Assembly: GCA_002499545.1 (NCBI GenBank)
Contig: DAME01000013.1
Coordinates: forward strand, 24,482 to 57,493
Direction of reading: 5' to 3'
Length of the DNA: 33,012 bases
From: Euryarchaeota archaeon UBA88
GTDB taxonomy: Archaea; Thermoplasmatota; Poseidoniia; Poseidoniales; Poseidoniaceae
This document shows positions 6,985 to 16,507 of the stretch, one piece after another. How positions within the stretch are numbered: the first letter of the stretch is position 1; each line of letters opens with the position of its first letter. The notes under the pieces are model-generated. The model did not search any database and was not told the origin of the DNA. It worked only from the letters and a program-made list of their open reading frames with translations. The position numbers and the translations under genes were made by a program.

Positions 6985-9843
6985 ATGGAGAAGGAGGTGG
7001 GCGGCAACAAATTGCTCGCCACTGTTTCCTCCTATCAGCAACGTGCGAAAATTGGGACCATGCGTCGAGTCGAATCGATGTACGGCAGTATCCTTGCATC
7101 ACCAGCCACCGTCGTCATATTGCTCGTAGTCATTGCAGCCTTTTTTGCACAGCAGGGTCTTGCTTTCCAAGACCAAATTGACGATGATGTAGAAATTTTT
7201 CTTCCAGATGGTGCTCCGTCAACTGAATTGCTGAAAGAGGTCCGTACCGAATGGTCAACGGACATTGCCATCATCTATGTTCAAACTGGTAATGCATACA
7301 ACACGTTTGACACAACGAACATCACCGATGAATCCTTCCTCAAAGAAATCAGTTGGGTTGAAGGCGATGACGATAACGCCAACGGCGCAGGATCAACGGG
7401 TAGAGGCATCGACTACAGCAAGGATGACCACGGCAGGGATGACGGTGTCTTGTGGATTATTTCCCCAGCCCAAGTCATCAAAGAAATCAATTCGGCTGAT
7501 GGACGATTCAACAACTCACTGTGCGTTCATGGCATCAACACCCGGATACCGTTGGCAATCAATTGTGAACTCCCAGGTGGAGGCGCATACGCCATTCCTG
7601 ACCAAGAGCGGATTGACCAAATCATCGAAGAATCTGGGGGTGGTTTTGACAGCCTTATCAAAGACACGAATCCTGACCAAGACTTAACCGTCGATCGAGA
7701 CGGAGACGGTGATAAAACGAACGACATAGGTGATGGGATCTGGGACACTACCGCTATCGTCATCGGAATGCATCACGACCCTACTGAAGCTGGATATGCT
7801 GATTTCAGCGAACTGTTGAATCATTTCCAAGCAGTCATTGATGACCGAGACAGCGGGATGCAAGAAGGTAACATGACCGTAACAGGGTTAACCAAAGTAC
7901 TCGAAGACATCTCGGACGCAATTTACGAAGATTTGATGAAAATTTTACCGTGGTCGGTACTCATCACCATTTGTGTTATCACGCTTCTTCATCGTTCATT
8001 GAAGGTGGTCGTCATTACCGGTGCACCAATCATGATGGCGCTATCGGTTACTTTTGGAACATCCGTCCTGCTCGACATCACGCTTACGCCAATGATCGTG
8101 GCGACATTTCCCATTCTCATCGGCTTAGGGGTCGATTATGCTCTCCACATGGTCAACCGAATTGAGGAAGTGCGGCGAAAAGAAATCGACAAAGCACACG
8201 ACGAGAACGAACGTCGCCGACGGCAAGGTAAACCGCCGTTAGAAGTTCCAGATCTTTGGGATATTGACTTCTACCGTGAATGCGTTATGGAAATGACCCG
8301 CTCAACTGGCGTAGCAGTCTTCCTCTCAGCCATGACGACGGTCATCGGCTTTTCTGTACTCATCGCTCCACAAATTGTCAGCGTAGCACCGATTCGTTCT
8401 GTCGGCGTCACCCTGTGTATAGGCATCTCCTCGACGCTGCTTTTCAGCATCATTTTAGTGCCTACATTGGCATGGATGATGCGTTTTAACAAACGTACCA
8501 ACCCATCGATGTGGAAGAACATCGGTACATGGCCAGTCAAGGCATTCCCGGTATTCGTTGTCACAGCCCTCATTTTAACAGGAATGGGTTTGCTGTACAT
8601 TGATGAAATGAATGAGCCAATTACCGGTACTTCCGAGGCCCCCGACGGTATTGATTCACTGAACACTCTAGCGCAGTATTCCAATCAGTTCAGCGGTGGC
8701 CAGACCTCGCTGTTCATCTATGATGCTTCAGAAAGGACTTCACAAGCCCAAGAGAACAAGACGCAGAACATCCGAGACCTCCCCGTATTGGACGCCATTG
8801 ATGCACTCGAAATTCAAATCGACCAAGTCGATGAAACAAACACCACCAGCATCATCACCTTCTTACGAACGATTCCTGCGACAATCACCCTCACTGAGGG
8901 CGTGACGCTGTATGAGGGAAGCTTGTGGGACTTACTTCACGACCCGTGTTGGGAAAGCAATGACCCAATCGAGTGCAATGCATGGATTGGCTTGGAGCTG
9001 ACTGGTCCTGATGGTCGAAAAGGGCTGCGAAAGGACATGGTGAATGCGGTATTTGACACTCTGTCTGAGGAAGTCAAATCGATGCTATTGAATGAAGATG
9101 GTACGAAGGCAATCGTGTATGTCACACAGCCCTACATGAATCTCAACGTCGCTGGTGAATTACGAGACGAAATCGATTACATCCTTGAAAACGAGCCACC
9201 TGTCGATGCAAAGACAAGTGCATCGTTGCTCACTGGTGGCCTACCAGTGTCATTGGACATCAACGACGGAATACATGATGCACAAAGCCTGACGACCATT
9301 GTGACGATGATCGTACTCACCATAATTCTCTCCATCGTGTTCCGTTCGCCTCGTCTGGGTATTTACACGATGATTCCGGTTGCAGTTGTCATTCTTTGGC
9401 AACCTCTGTTAATGCGAAGTGGTGATGTCAACGTCAATATTTTTACAGCGATGATTGGAACAATTGTATTCGGAATTGGCGTTGACGATGCGATTCACGT
9501 CATGCATCGAATCCAAGAAGAAGGGGAAACGCCGACAGGCATTGCCAATTCTATAGAAGAGACTGGACAGACTATATGGGAGACGACTTTAACCACTGTA
9601 TCGGGTATTTCTGCTGGGTTCATTGCTGCATTCCCTGGGCTTGAAAATTTCTTCATGATTATGTGCTTACTGATCTTATTTGCTTTCTTAACCAGTGCCT
9701 TCCTCTTGCCCGCTGTCATCACCACTGAGCACTGGACTCGAGGAAAAATTCTGGGTGATGAAAGTTGGCTGGATTACGGTGAAGGGATTGCTTTAGCCTC
9801 GCCCATATCAATGAAGCCATTGGACGCAGTACTCGATGATTAG
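6985..9843 (+). CDS. RND/MMPL-superfamily exporter
   Basis: About 952 residues with the duplicated RND architecture: TM1, a large extracytoplasmic loop, TM2-6, TM7, a second loop and TM8-12. The TM4 motif GLGVDYALHM and its repeat-2 counterpart GIGVDDAIHVMHR carry the acidic residues used for proton relay in this superfamily. It belongs with the archaeal/MMPL-type predicted exporters of lipids or hydrophobic compounds rather than the trimeric AcrB type. Loop 1 contains an Asp-rich stretch (DRDGDGDKTNDIGDG) like calcium-binding repeats. The start is uncertain: ATG 6985 is chosen; GTG 6997 has GGAG at 6-nt spacing; ATG 7060 is just before TM1; the frame opens at TTG 6919. Its stop codon abuts the 3' end of the convergent RNase P RNA. 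Confidence 0.88.
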   Translation: MEKEVGGNKLLATVSSYQQRAKIGTMRRVESMYGSILASPATVVILLVVIAAFFAQQGLAFQDQIDDDVEIFLPDGAPSTELLKEVRTEWSTDIAIIYVQTGNAYNTFDTTNITDESFLKEISWVEGDDDNANGAGSTGRGIDYSKDDHGRDDGVLWIISPAQVIKEINSADGRFNNSLCVHGINTRIPLAINCELPGGGAYAIPDQERIDQIIEESGGGFDSLIKDTNPDQDLTVDRDGDGDKTNDIGDGIWDTTAIVIGMHHDPTEAGYADFSELLNHFQAVIDDRDSGMQEGNMTVTGLTKVLEDISDAIYEDLMKILPWSVLITICVITLLHRSLKVVVITGAPIMMALSVTFGTSVLLDITLTPMIVATFPILIGLGVDYALHMVNRIEEVRRKEIDKAHDENERRRRQGKPPLEVPDLWDIDFYRECVMEMTRSTGVAVFLSAMTTVIGFSVLIAPQIVSVAPIRSVGVTLCIGISSTLLFSIILVPTLAWMMRFNKRTNPSMWKNIGTWPVKAFPVFVVTALILTGMGLLYIDEMNEPITGTSEAPDGIDSLNTLAQYSNQFSGGQTSLFIYDASERTSQAQENKTQNIRDLPVLDAIDALEIQIDQVDETNTTSIITFLRTIPATITLTEGVTLYEGSLWDLLHDPCWESNDPIECNAWIGLELTGPDGRKGLRKDMVNAVFDTLSEEVKSMLLNEDGTKAIVYVTQPYMNLNVAGELRDEIDYILENEPPVDAKTSASLLTGGLPVSLDINDGIHDAQSLTTIVTMIVLTIILSIVFRSPRLGIYTMIPVAVVILWQPLLMRSGDVNVNIFTAMIGTIVFGIGVDDAIHVMHRIQEEGETPTGIANSIEETGQTIWETTLTTVSGISAGFIAAFPGLENFFMIMCLLILFAFLTSAFLLPAVITTEHWTRGKILGDESWLDYGEGIALASPISMKPLDAVLDD

Positions 9844-10149
9844 TGGAGGGAGTAGGGAGTAAGCCCCTTTCTGTTACCTTTCGGCGACCGCATTCAACTT
9901 AGCATCCTACCTGCCCCTCGACGTGCCGTGTCAACGGGGCTGTTTGGACTTGCTCCGACGGGGTTGCTCGTCTCATCGACCACAAGGCAACCTCTGTTTT
10001 TCAACATCATTGTACACACCTTGTATCGTTCGTTTCTGCAGCATTGACCTGACCATTTCTGTTCACTCGCTTCTGCTAGCCGTCTGCACTATGGAGAGGG
10101 GACTTTCCTCAGAGTCGAACTCTGTCAGCGGCCCTCCTACTCCCTCCAC
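9843..10149 (-). ncRNA. rnpB: RNase P RNA (archaeal)
   Basis: The 307-nt minus-strand transcript begins GTGGAGGGAGTAGG and ends with the exact complement, giving a perfect 14-bp P1 helix (10149-10136 with 9856-9843). Conserved regions are visible in order: GAGGAAAGTCC (CR-I) at 10110-10100, GCAAGTCCAAACAG (CR-II/III region) near 9953-9940, and ACAGAAAGGGGCTTAC (CR-V) at 9874-9859. This RNA is the catalytic subunit of the enzyme that matures tRNA 5' ends. It lies 48 nt downstream of the giant surface-protein gene on the same strand. Only a weak AT-rich element precedes it, so its own promoter is unclear. The 3' end touches the last base of the stop codon of the convergent RND exporter. Confidence 0.95.
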
Positions 10150-10197
10150 GCTGGGCTGAACATCAATGCTTCAAAGCCTTCGGAAAGCAGATGACGC

Positions 10198-13100
10198 TCA
10201 CTGGTAGGGATTTTCACGGTTCGAATCGGCCTGTGACGTTGCTGAATACGGCGAATTCGGTTGACTGACTGGAGCGGCTGATGGGGTTGCGGGAACTGGG
10301 GTAGCGGATGCTTGTGGTTGGGAAAGCGTTGGAGATTTCTGTGGTTGCGGCACCTTAAGGGCGTACACGACCAAGCCGATCATGGAGCCGGAGAGGATGA
10401 AGATGATCACCAAAAGACCCGGACTCACGCCTGCAAGGCTGCCCATCACACCATCTGCCTCAGCTTCATCAACATACAGCGTATCTGTTTGGGCCTGAGG
10501 CCCGTTGGCAATTTGGAATTCAATCCACATTGTACCGCCACGGTCAGGAATCCAATCTTTCGTGAACAAATGGGTCGAACCTGCTTCAATATCGATGCTT
10601 CGAGCATCGATGCGGGTTCTCGCACCGTTACTTTCAACCAAATCGACATACATTTGCAGACTGCCGTTCGCCAATCCTGAATTCAAAATTAATAGATTCA
10701 ACGAGACTAGATCTCCTGCCACGATATTACTGTTCGGTTTCATGTCGGGTTCAGAAAAGGAATACACGGCAACGCGTTGTTCAAGGGCCCACACTGAAAG
10801 TGGTGCGTCAATGTCGTTGAATGTTGGATTCACGGGATGGCCTGCCATATCCGATCCGGTGACCCAAATTCGAAGTTCGAGAGACTCATCTCGCATATCT
10901 TCATCAATCAATGATTCAAGGTCGAGTGAAGTCGAGCACAGGATTTCAGCACCAAAGTCTCGCCCTCCGATGAGTGTGAGACTTTGATTGCCGCTTAGGA
11001 GAGTGGGGCTGTTCACTCCGAAACCTTCGGAATGTATCGACCATTGAAGTCGCAGTGAATCAGCATCAAGACGATTCAATTCCTTCAACAGCACTTCGAC
11101 ATTGATGTTTGACCAATCGGTTTCGTCAATCGTAACACCGTTACTAGGGGATGCTACACCGACCACTTCGGGTTCTTGGTCGTCAACAATGAACCACGCC
11201 GAAGGTGAAGAAGGAGTTCGATCAATGGCCCCGTTTGGAGGATTCTCTAGAGAGGTGAAGAGACCATAGGAACCGGAGGCAAACGGTACGGTGACGAAGG
11301 CGCTAAAAGTTCCTTGAGAAGTCTCTGTAAATGCTTCATTGCCTCCGATTCCGAAAGCGAGTTCAATCGGTTGCAAAATATCATGCCCTGAACGGAACCA
11401 TTTCAGTTGCCCTGTAATAGAGACTTCATCACGGGGTTGCACCCAACTTCCAATTGAATCGATGTCCTGTCCACCTATCGAATAGGAAAGGGAGGAGCGG
11501 TCGACTTCGAGTTCACCGGAAAAACGCCAGTCCAAGTCAGGAACCTGCAAGGTGTTGGATTGACCCTGTAAATCTCGTACAATCACACTGGGGATTCGAA
11601 CCAAACTCACGTCTGGATCAAAACCCCATTCGAGGGTGAAATTCACCTTGAACGTCCCTTCAGAGGAAAATAAGCCGTCATCATGTGCTGGAAGAAGTTC
11701 GCATGATTCAACGGTCAGATAAATCTCGAGACTGACGCACTGTTGGAAAGTCGAATTCCACGTAATCAGCACGGGTTCTATTTGATTTCCGCCCAAGTCC
11801 AGTTCAATGGATTGTATATCGGTGATTCCGTTTAGGTCCCACAGGGGCAGTTCTAGCGTGTTCAACTCACCTGGGTGAAGCCAATCTGAATCGCTCAAGC
11901 CCCAACTTGCTGGAGCCGACCCAAGCCGAGGTGCGCCGTCGGAATTGATTTGAACATTGAACAAGGGCGTTTCAAAAGAACCGTTCGACAGCATCACATT
12001 CCCTGCGGAATCTGCAACTTCCAACCAACCGCTGAAATACGAACCGCTGAAAGCATTTGACGTATCGATATCCAATCGATAATTCGATTGAACATGGGAC
12101 AAATCTGCGGGAAGATGAAGCCCGACAGTCTGAACCTCATCGAGTTGCATCGCACCGTCCGTGTTCGTATCGTCAGTCCAAGAATGCCATACATGAGCCA
12201 GAGCGTGCGACGGTAAAACTGGGCGGTCAGCGATAAGGAAATCAATCGAGGTTTGGGGTGCTCCTTCGACGTGATCAAAGGCCTCAACACTCATCCCGAG
12301 GAGTTCAGGATCAACGGTATCAAAGCCGAAATCAAGTGTTGGAAGGACTTCATAGACAATGGATTGACCGTTCAATGCCGAAAGTGTAATTTCAACCGTT
12401 GTCGACTCGCTGTTCACCGGGGTTTTCCAAGGGAACGTGACTTTACCATCGTGAAGAATCGATGATGATTGAAGTTCAGTACCGTCCACAATAAACCGAA
12501 CTAAAGTAGAGCCAGAACGTGGTTTCAAATCAGTTGGAAGTCCCTCGAATCCAAGTTGTACTTCGACATGGACGTCTTCTCCAGGGTTGAGGAATGCAGC
12601 GTTGTGTTGGGTTCGAACACCGTTTTCACTAACAACCGACCAGTCTTTGAGCGCCACATCGTTTTCGACACCCTTCGATGAACCCAAACCAAAGTTCGTA
12701 CTCACGGGAAGCATGGGGCCTTGAAGCGAAATCAAATTCACGGAAACGGTCAACGATTCTTCATCGTTCCACTGTTCTGTGAACTTGAATCGGTGATCGA
12801 GTTGAAGGAACTCTCCGCTGCCTACCATCTTAATTTGTCCGTCTGCACCGTTGTGCGACCAAATCATTGGCGTCCCTTGATTGGTGCAACCGCTGACCGA
12901 TGAGCCGCTGACTGGGAGCGAAACAATTTGGCAGCTGGTACGGGAAAATGATGACTGTCCTTGGAGGTTCAAAACTACCGACCAGCCGTTTGATTTGGCA
13001 TGGGATTCAGCATCGGTCACGTCGAGATTAGAAAAATCAAAAACGCTGCTCACTTCAATCCAGTCAGTCGATGGAGTAAACGTGTCTGTCACGTTCGATA

Positions 13101-15258
13101 CAGTAATTGAAACCGGCTCAATCGAACTTTGTGAAGAAAGTTGAACTAGTGTTAATCGAACTGCTCCTGAGGAAGACATCCGAATTGGGAGCGGTATTTC
13201 TTTGGAGCCACCAACGGCAATGTACGAATGAAGTGCATCATTGAGTGCAACGACAACCGCATCTGTTGCGTCAAATTCCAACGCTACCGAAGCATCGTAT
13301 GGAGCGAATAAACCACCTACCATCACGTCAGTTGTCGCAGTGGATGAGCCCACTTGAAGAACAACTTCAACCATTGGAATTCCGTCTGGCCCGTGACTAG
13401 CAGTCGATTGGGAAAGGGCACTGTTCAGGGATGCAAGTTCGGTCGCACTCAGTTGTACCATGTGCAAATCCATGATATTCGGTAGTGAACTGCTCATGAA
13501 ATCTTGTCCGTTTATCGACATTGAGATGAAAGGAGAGGTTAGGAGTGTCTGTGGTGAAGCAATACCAAACTCCAGTACGTCAACACCTGCAATTGGAAGG
13601 TACATGCTGTATGTCGCGTAGCTGGAAGGTGTTGTGCCACGCGTTTGCCACAGTGAATTGTCTGTGAATCTGTCTTGAATTCCCAAACGTCCAACTCCAT
13701 CGCCTTCCATCGACCAATCACTCACCCCGTCCATGCCAACATCGATTCGCAAACCGTCGCTGATGCTGGAACGGAGCAGTTCAACGTCAAAGGTATCCAA
13801 ACCCCAACTTCCACCCGTATTCACAACTCGGAACTGAACCGAAAAGGACGGTGAATCAAGCCAAAACTTCCCCGGTAAAACATCAGTCCATGTTGTGCCT
13901 GCATCAAGCGTGTACTGAATTTTACCGTTTCCAGTCAATGTCGAATTGGATGCAATCCCTCCAAAACCACTCCGAAGATTAAACATCGGAGACACGAGCG
14001 TACCGGAACCTGAAACTTGCTCTCCAGACCATGAGACACCCTGCAAATCCCAACCGGCAGACGACGGGTCTTCTCCAAATTGTTCGATCACAACACCGTC
14101 AAAATGAATCCCGTGAATCACCGGGGCACCTCCAGATTGAGTTTTCATGTGAATGTGCATTTTGGCTGAAGGATATGCTTCCCAATCGATAACACCCAGA
14201 TCGATGGCCTTCTCAGTCGAATGCTCGAACCCAGGAATCGGTGAATTTGTAGAGGCATCAAGTAGTCTCCACTCCATGATAGACCCTGATGGAACAACAG
14301 CATCGAGGTACATGTACCCGTAGTTTTTCATTTCTCCCTGTCCTAAAAGCGAAGGACTGAAGGGTGCGGATGTCCAATTTCCTTCTCCGGAGGACACACC
14401 GGTACCGGTGGGCATCACAGAAACATCATCGATATTCCAACCGTCGTATGTGACCGAACCGTCCGTTGTACCGATTCCGAATCGAACTTGGAATGAAGGG
14501 TTGTTCGCAACGTAGTTGGTAATGCTAATGGTTTGGGCGAAGAAAGACGAATCAGAGGTAGCTACAGAAGAATAGACGTTGGTCCAGGACCCTGACGAAG
14601 ATTTTACTGCAACATAGGCATGATCATAAAAATCACTCTCAACTCCGAGGCGCTTCATGAACGACAACTCCCATGCACCTGAGCATGAACTGCAGTCCAT
14701 GACCGGTGATGTAGCCCAGATTGTAGAACTCATGGAGTTTGGATAATTGCCGTTGTAGGTGTAAATCGCTTTGGTGCCACTGAAAACGCCGTTTGTCGGT
14801 CCCAACACAGAATCGTATCCCCAGAGCCATGCGGGAGATCCAAGTGTCCATCCGTGATTCGCTGATTCGAAGTCCCACTCCCATCCCTGCGGTAAAATCG
14901 ACAAGGATGAACCGTTGACGTCAACACCATCGTACATTGTACTGGACGAAAAATCACTAGAATCAGTGAATGAAAAGCCAGTCGCAGATGCTAAGACTGC
15001 GGGTTCAAGGTTGAGGTCCAATGAACGAATAGCCTCACCATCAGGTACACTCAGTTTCGTGTTTGTGTTCGCTCCATCTGGAAACGAACCGATGGAAAGG
15101 AGATTCGTTTGGCCGATTACAGTCGGGGCTTCAGAGGGCGATACAGCAGTTGTAAATTCATCCGATGTGATGGGTTCGTAACCTTGCATCAACAGCGAAA
15201 GGAGGAAGAGTGTGACTACCGCAAAACATCGCGATGACATTGACGACCGCAACCCCAT
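10198..15258 (-). CDS. Giant secreted surface protein with C-terminal membrane anchor
   Basis: About 1686 residues. A signal peptide (CFAVVTLFLLSLLMQG) is followed by a long, Ser/Thr/Asp-rich, beta-sheet-type extracellular region. Near the N-terminus a MAM/jelly-roll-like domain is suggested by WEWDFESANHGWTLGSPAW ending in DGWNIDDVSVMP. Towards the C-terminus a CARDB-like adhesion domain is suggested by VAGDLVSLNLLILNSGLANG. One transmembrane helix (LLVIIFILSGSMIGLVVYAL) precedes a cytoplasmic tail of about 50 residues rich in Pro, Ser, Ala and Gln. The role is probably cell-surface structure, adhesion or polymer binding. The frame opens at ATG 15312, but those 18 hydrophilic residues are unlike a signal-peptide N-region, so ATG 15258 is preferred (15240 also possible). 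Confidence 0.85.
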   Translation of the reverse strand: MGLRSSMSSRCFAVVTLFLLSLLMQGYEPITSDEFTTAVSPSEAPTVIGQTNLLSIGSFPDGANTNTKLSVPDGEAIRSLDLNLEPAVLASATGFSFTDSSDFSSSTMYDGVDVNGSSLSILPQGWEWDFESANHGWTLGSPAWLWGYDSVLGPTNGVFSGTKAIYTYNGNYPNSMSSTIWATSPVMDCSSCSGAWELSFMKRLGVESDFYDHAYVAVKSSSGSWTNVYSSVATSDSSFFAQTISITNYVANNPSFQVRFGIGTTDGSVTYDGWNIDDVSVMPTGTGVSSGEGNWTSAPFSPSLLGQGEMKNYGYMYLDAVVPSGSIMEWRLLDASTNSPIPGFEHSTEKAIDLGVIDWEAYPSAKMHIHMKTQSGGAPVIHGIHFDGVVIEQFGEDPSSAGWDLQGVSWSGEQVSGSGTLVSPMFNLRSGFGGIASNSTLTGNGKIQYTLDAGTTWTDVLPGKFWLDSPSFSVQFRVVNTGGSWGLDTFDVELLRSSISDGLRIDVGMDGVSDWSMEGDGVGRLGIQDRFTDNSLWQTRGTTPSSYATYSMYLPIAGVDVLEFGIASPQTLLTSPFISMSINGQDFMSSSLPNIMDLHMVQLSATELASLNSALSQSTASHGPDGIPMVEVVLQVGSSTATTDVMVGGLFAPYDASVALEFDATDAVVVALNDALHSYIAVGGSKEIPLPIRMSSSGAVRLTLVQLSSQSSIEPVSITVSNVTDTFTPSTDWIEVSSVFDFSNLDVTDAESHAKSNGWSVVLNLQGQSSFSRTSCQIVSLPVSGSSVSGCTNQGTPMIWSHNGADGQIKMVGSGEFLQLDHRFKFTEQWNDEESLTVSVNLISLQGPMLPVSTNFGLGSSKGVENDVALKDWSVVSENGVRTQHNAAFLNPGEDVHVEVQLGFEGLPTDLKPRSGSTLVRFIVDGTELQSSSILHDGKVTFPWKTPVNSESTTVEITLSALNGQSIVYEVLPTLDFGFDTVDPELLGMSVEAFDHVEGAPQTSIDFLIADRPVLPSHALAHVWHSWTDDTNTDGAMQLDEVQTVGLHLPADLSHVQSNYRLDIDTSNAFSGSYFSGWLEVADSAGNVMLSNGSFETPLFNVQINSDGAPRLGSAPASWGLSDSDWLHPGELNTLELPLWDLNGITDIQSIELDLGGNQIEPVLITWNSTFQQCVSLEIYLTVESCELLPAHDDGLFSSEGTFKVNFTLEWGFDPDVSLVRIPSVIVRDLQGQSNTLQVPDLDWRFSGELEVDRSSLSYSIGGQDIDSIGSWVQPRDEVSITGQLKWFRSGHDILQPIELAFGIGGNEAFTETSQGTFSAFVTVPFASGSYGLFTSLENPPNGAIDRTPSSPSAWFIVDDQEPEVVGVASPSNGVTIDETDWSNINVEVLLKELNRLDADSLRLQWSIHSEGFGVNSPTLLSGNQSLTLIGGRDFGAEILCSTSLDLESLIDEDMRDESLELRIWVTGSDMAGHPVNPTFNDIDAPLSVWALEQRVAVYSFSEPDMKPNSNIVAGDLVSLNLLILNSGLANGSLQMYVDLVESNGARTRIDARSIDIEAGSTHLFTKDWIPDRGGTMWIEFQIANGPQAQTDTLYVDEAEADGVMGSLAGVSPGLLVIIFILSGSMIGLVVYALKVPQPQKSPTLSQPQASATPVPATPSAAPVSQPNSPYSATSQADSNRENPYQ

Positions 15259-15376
15259 ATAGTCATACAGTTCATGATAGGTCAAAAGTCTTCGGTCATC
15301 GATTTTTGTCATCCTTCAACAAAAGAATATCTCGAACGACACAATGCTCATGTGCTGCGTTCGATGAACATTCATC

Positions 15377-16081
15377 ATGAGCGATGTTGAACTGTTGAAA
15401 AAAGAAGCAGGTATCGCTGCGTGTGCTTTTGTCACGAGCGGCATGAAAGTCGGGCTTGGAACCGGCTCTACCGTCAAGTACACCGTGATTGAACTTGGAA
15501 GGATGATTGCAGAAGAAGGACTCGAAATCGTTGGTGTTCCAACCTCGCTTGCAACCGAACAACTCGCAACCGAAGTTGGTATTCCGCTCGTGGAATTATC
15601 CGATGTCAGCGGCCTGGATGTAGTCATCGATGGAGCGGATGAATACGATTCTGATTTCCAGTTGATTAAAGGAGGTGGAGCAGCATTGCTGCGTGAAAAA
15701 ATTGTCGCACAAGAATCGAGAGCAATGGTTGTTGTCGCTGACGACCGAAAACGAGTTGATTCCCTTGGAGCATTCCCCTTGCCGATTGAAATCACACCAT
15801 TCGCCTATCAATCCACTATCCGCGCACTGGGGCGAATACTCGATTGCCGTGTAAACTGCCGAATGGCCGGTGACCACCCCGTTTTCACCGACAACGGTAA
15901 CATGATTGCGGATGCGCACTGTGGACCAACACTCACTCAACCTGCTGAAATTGAGCATGCGATACTTGGAATTGCAGGTGTAGTCCAAGTTGGATTATTC
16001 ATCGACATGTGCGACGCAGTCGTGCTTGCTGGCCAAAATGGTGTAGAAACTCATCTGAACCCAAATGGCCGTTTAATCTGA
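15377..16081 (+). CDS. rpiA: Ribose-5-phosphate isomerase A
   Basis: 234 residues, the standard length. It interconverts ribose-5-phosphate and ribulose-5-phosphate in the non-oxidative pentose phosphate pathway. Family motifs are intact: GLGTGST (residues 26-32) for phosphate binding, DVVIDGADEYD with the catalytic Asp region, LIKGGGAALLREKIVA, and VVVADDRKRVDSLG followed by PLPIEI. The C-terminal segment FTDNGNMIADAHCG is also typical. Divergent from the giant surface-protein gene, with only AT-rich sequence (AGAATATCTC near 15324) as a possible shared promoter region. The start ATG follows a short leader without a clear Shine-Dalgarno. tRNA-Lys follows 46 bp downstream. Confidence 0.96.
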   Translation: MSDVELLKKEAGIAACAFVTSGMKVGLGTGSTVKYTVIELGRMIAEEGLEIVGVPTSLATEQLATEVGIPLVELSDVSGLDVVIDGADEYDSDFQLIKGGGAALLREKIVAQESRAMVVVADDRKRVDSLGAFPLPIEITPFAYQSTIRALGRILDCRVNCRMAGDHPVFTDNGNMIADAHCGPTLTQPAEIEHAILGIAGVVQVGLFIDMCDAVVLAGQNGVETHLNPNGRLI

Positions 16082-16099
16082 ACGCAACGCGGTCAATGA

Positions 16100-16107
16100 T
16101 TAAATAT
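16100..16107 (+). promoter_or_regulatory. TATA box of tRNA-Lys
   Basis: TTAAATAT is centred about 24 bp upstream of the first base of tRNA-Lys, the usual archaeal TATA position. It lies in the 46-bp gap after rpiA, so the tRNA probably has its own promoter. Confidence 0.65.
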
Positions 16108-16127
16108 GGGCGGACGAAGGCAAGGTC

Positions 16128-16204
16128 GGGCCTGTAGCTTAGTCAGGTAGAGCGATGGACTCTTAATCCATCGGTCGCGGGTTCGAACCCCGTCAGGCCC
16201 GCCA
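16128..16204 (+). tRNA. tRNA-Lys (anticodon CTT)
   Basis: 77 nt including an encoded CCA. Acceptor GGGCCTG pairs with CAGGCCC, discriminator G. The D arm starts GCTTAG. The anticodon stem ATGGA/TCCAT encloses the loop CTCTTAA, giving anticodon CTT, which reads AAG. The T arm has the standard GGTTCGAACCC core. No intron is visible. Confidence 0.96.
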
Positions 16205-16208
16205 CGCA

Positions 16209-16499
16209 TCAACGTTCGAGTAGCACGCCCACAATCAGTGAGCGTGGGACTTTTCCGAAGTTGTGCGAATCTTCTGAACCGGTTGGATCGGGGTTATCCC
16301 CGACGAGGAAATACTGCTCCGTTTCTACGCGCACGACTCGTTTGATAATGTGCAAGTCTGACCGGAATGGATGAACAGCCAAGACCACGTCGCCTTCGGT
16401 AGGAATAAGAGACTCAGAAGTATCAAAGAGAAGCGTGACGCCTTCTTTGTATGTTGGCCACATGCTTTCGCCGACGACGCGCACGGGTTGGATTGCCAT
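16209..16499 (-). CDS. sodX: Nickel-type SOD maturation protease (S26 family)
   Basis: 96 residues, a minimal signal-peptidase-like serine protease. The catalytic Ser lies in VVGESMWPTYKEG and the catalytic Lys in LHIIKRVVRVE. The C-terminal box GDNPDPTGSEDSHNFGKVP matches the conserved GDNP..S.DSR.FG region of S26 enzymes. There is no membrane anchor, as in SodX/CbiY-type proteases that trim the Ni-SOD leader. The ATG at 16499 lies 8 nt after the sodN stop; the frame opens at a TTG at 16526 inside sodN. Direct linkage to sodN makes removal of the SodN propeptide the obvious job. The gene ends 4 bp from tRNA-Lys on the other strand. Confidence 0.9.
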   Translation of the reverse strand: MAIQPVRVVGESMWPTYKEGVTLLFDTSESLIPTEGDVVLAVHPFRSDLHIIKRVVRVETEQYFLVGDNPDPTGSEDSHNFGKVPRSLIVGVLLER

Positions 16500-16507
16500 G
16501 GTTGTGC

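Noticed and set aside
8271..8684. 137-codon minus-strand open frame
   Set aside because: Antisense to transmembrane segments of the RND exporter.
9923..10159. 78-codon plus-strand open frame
   Set aside because: Lies antisense over the RNase P RNA, whose conserved regions and P1 helix explain the sequence.
10505..10987. 160-codon plus-strand open frame
   Set aside because: Antisense to the C-terminal part of the giant surface protein; no recognisable protein features.
15316..15795. 159-codon minus-strand open frame
   Set aside because: Antisense shadow of rpiA, with low-complexity Ser/Thr/Pro composition typical of such shadows.
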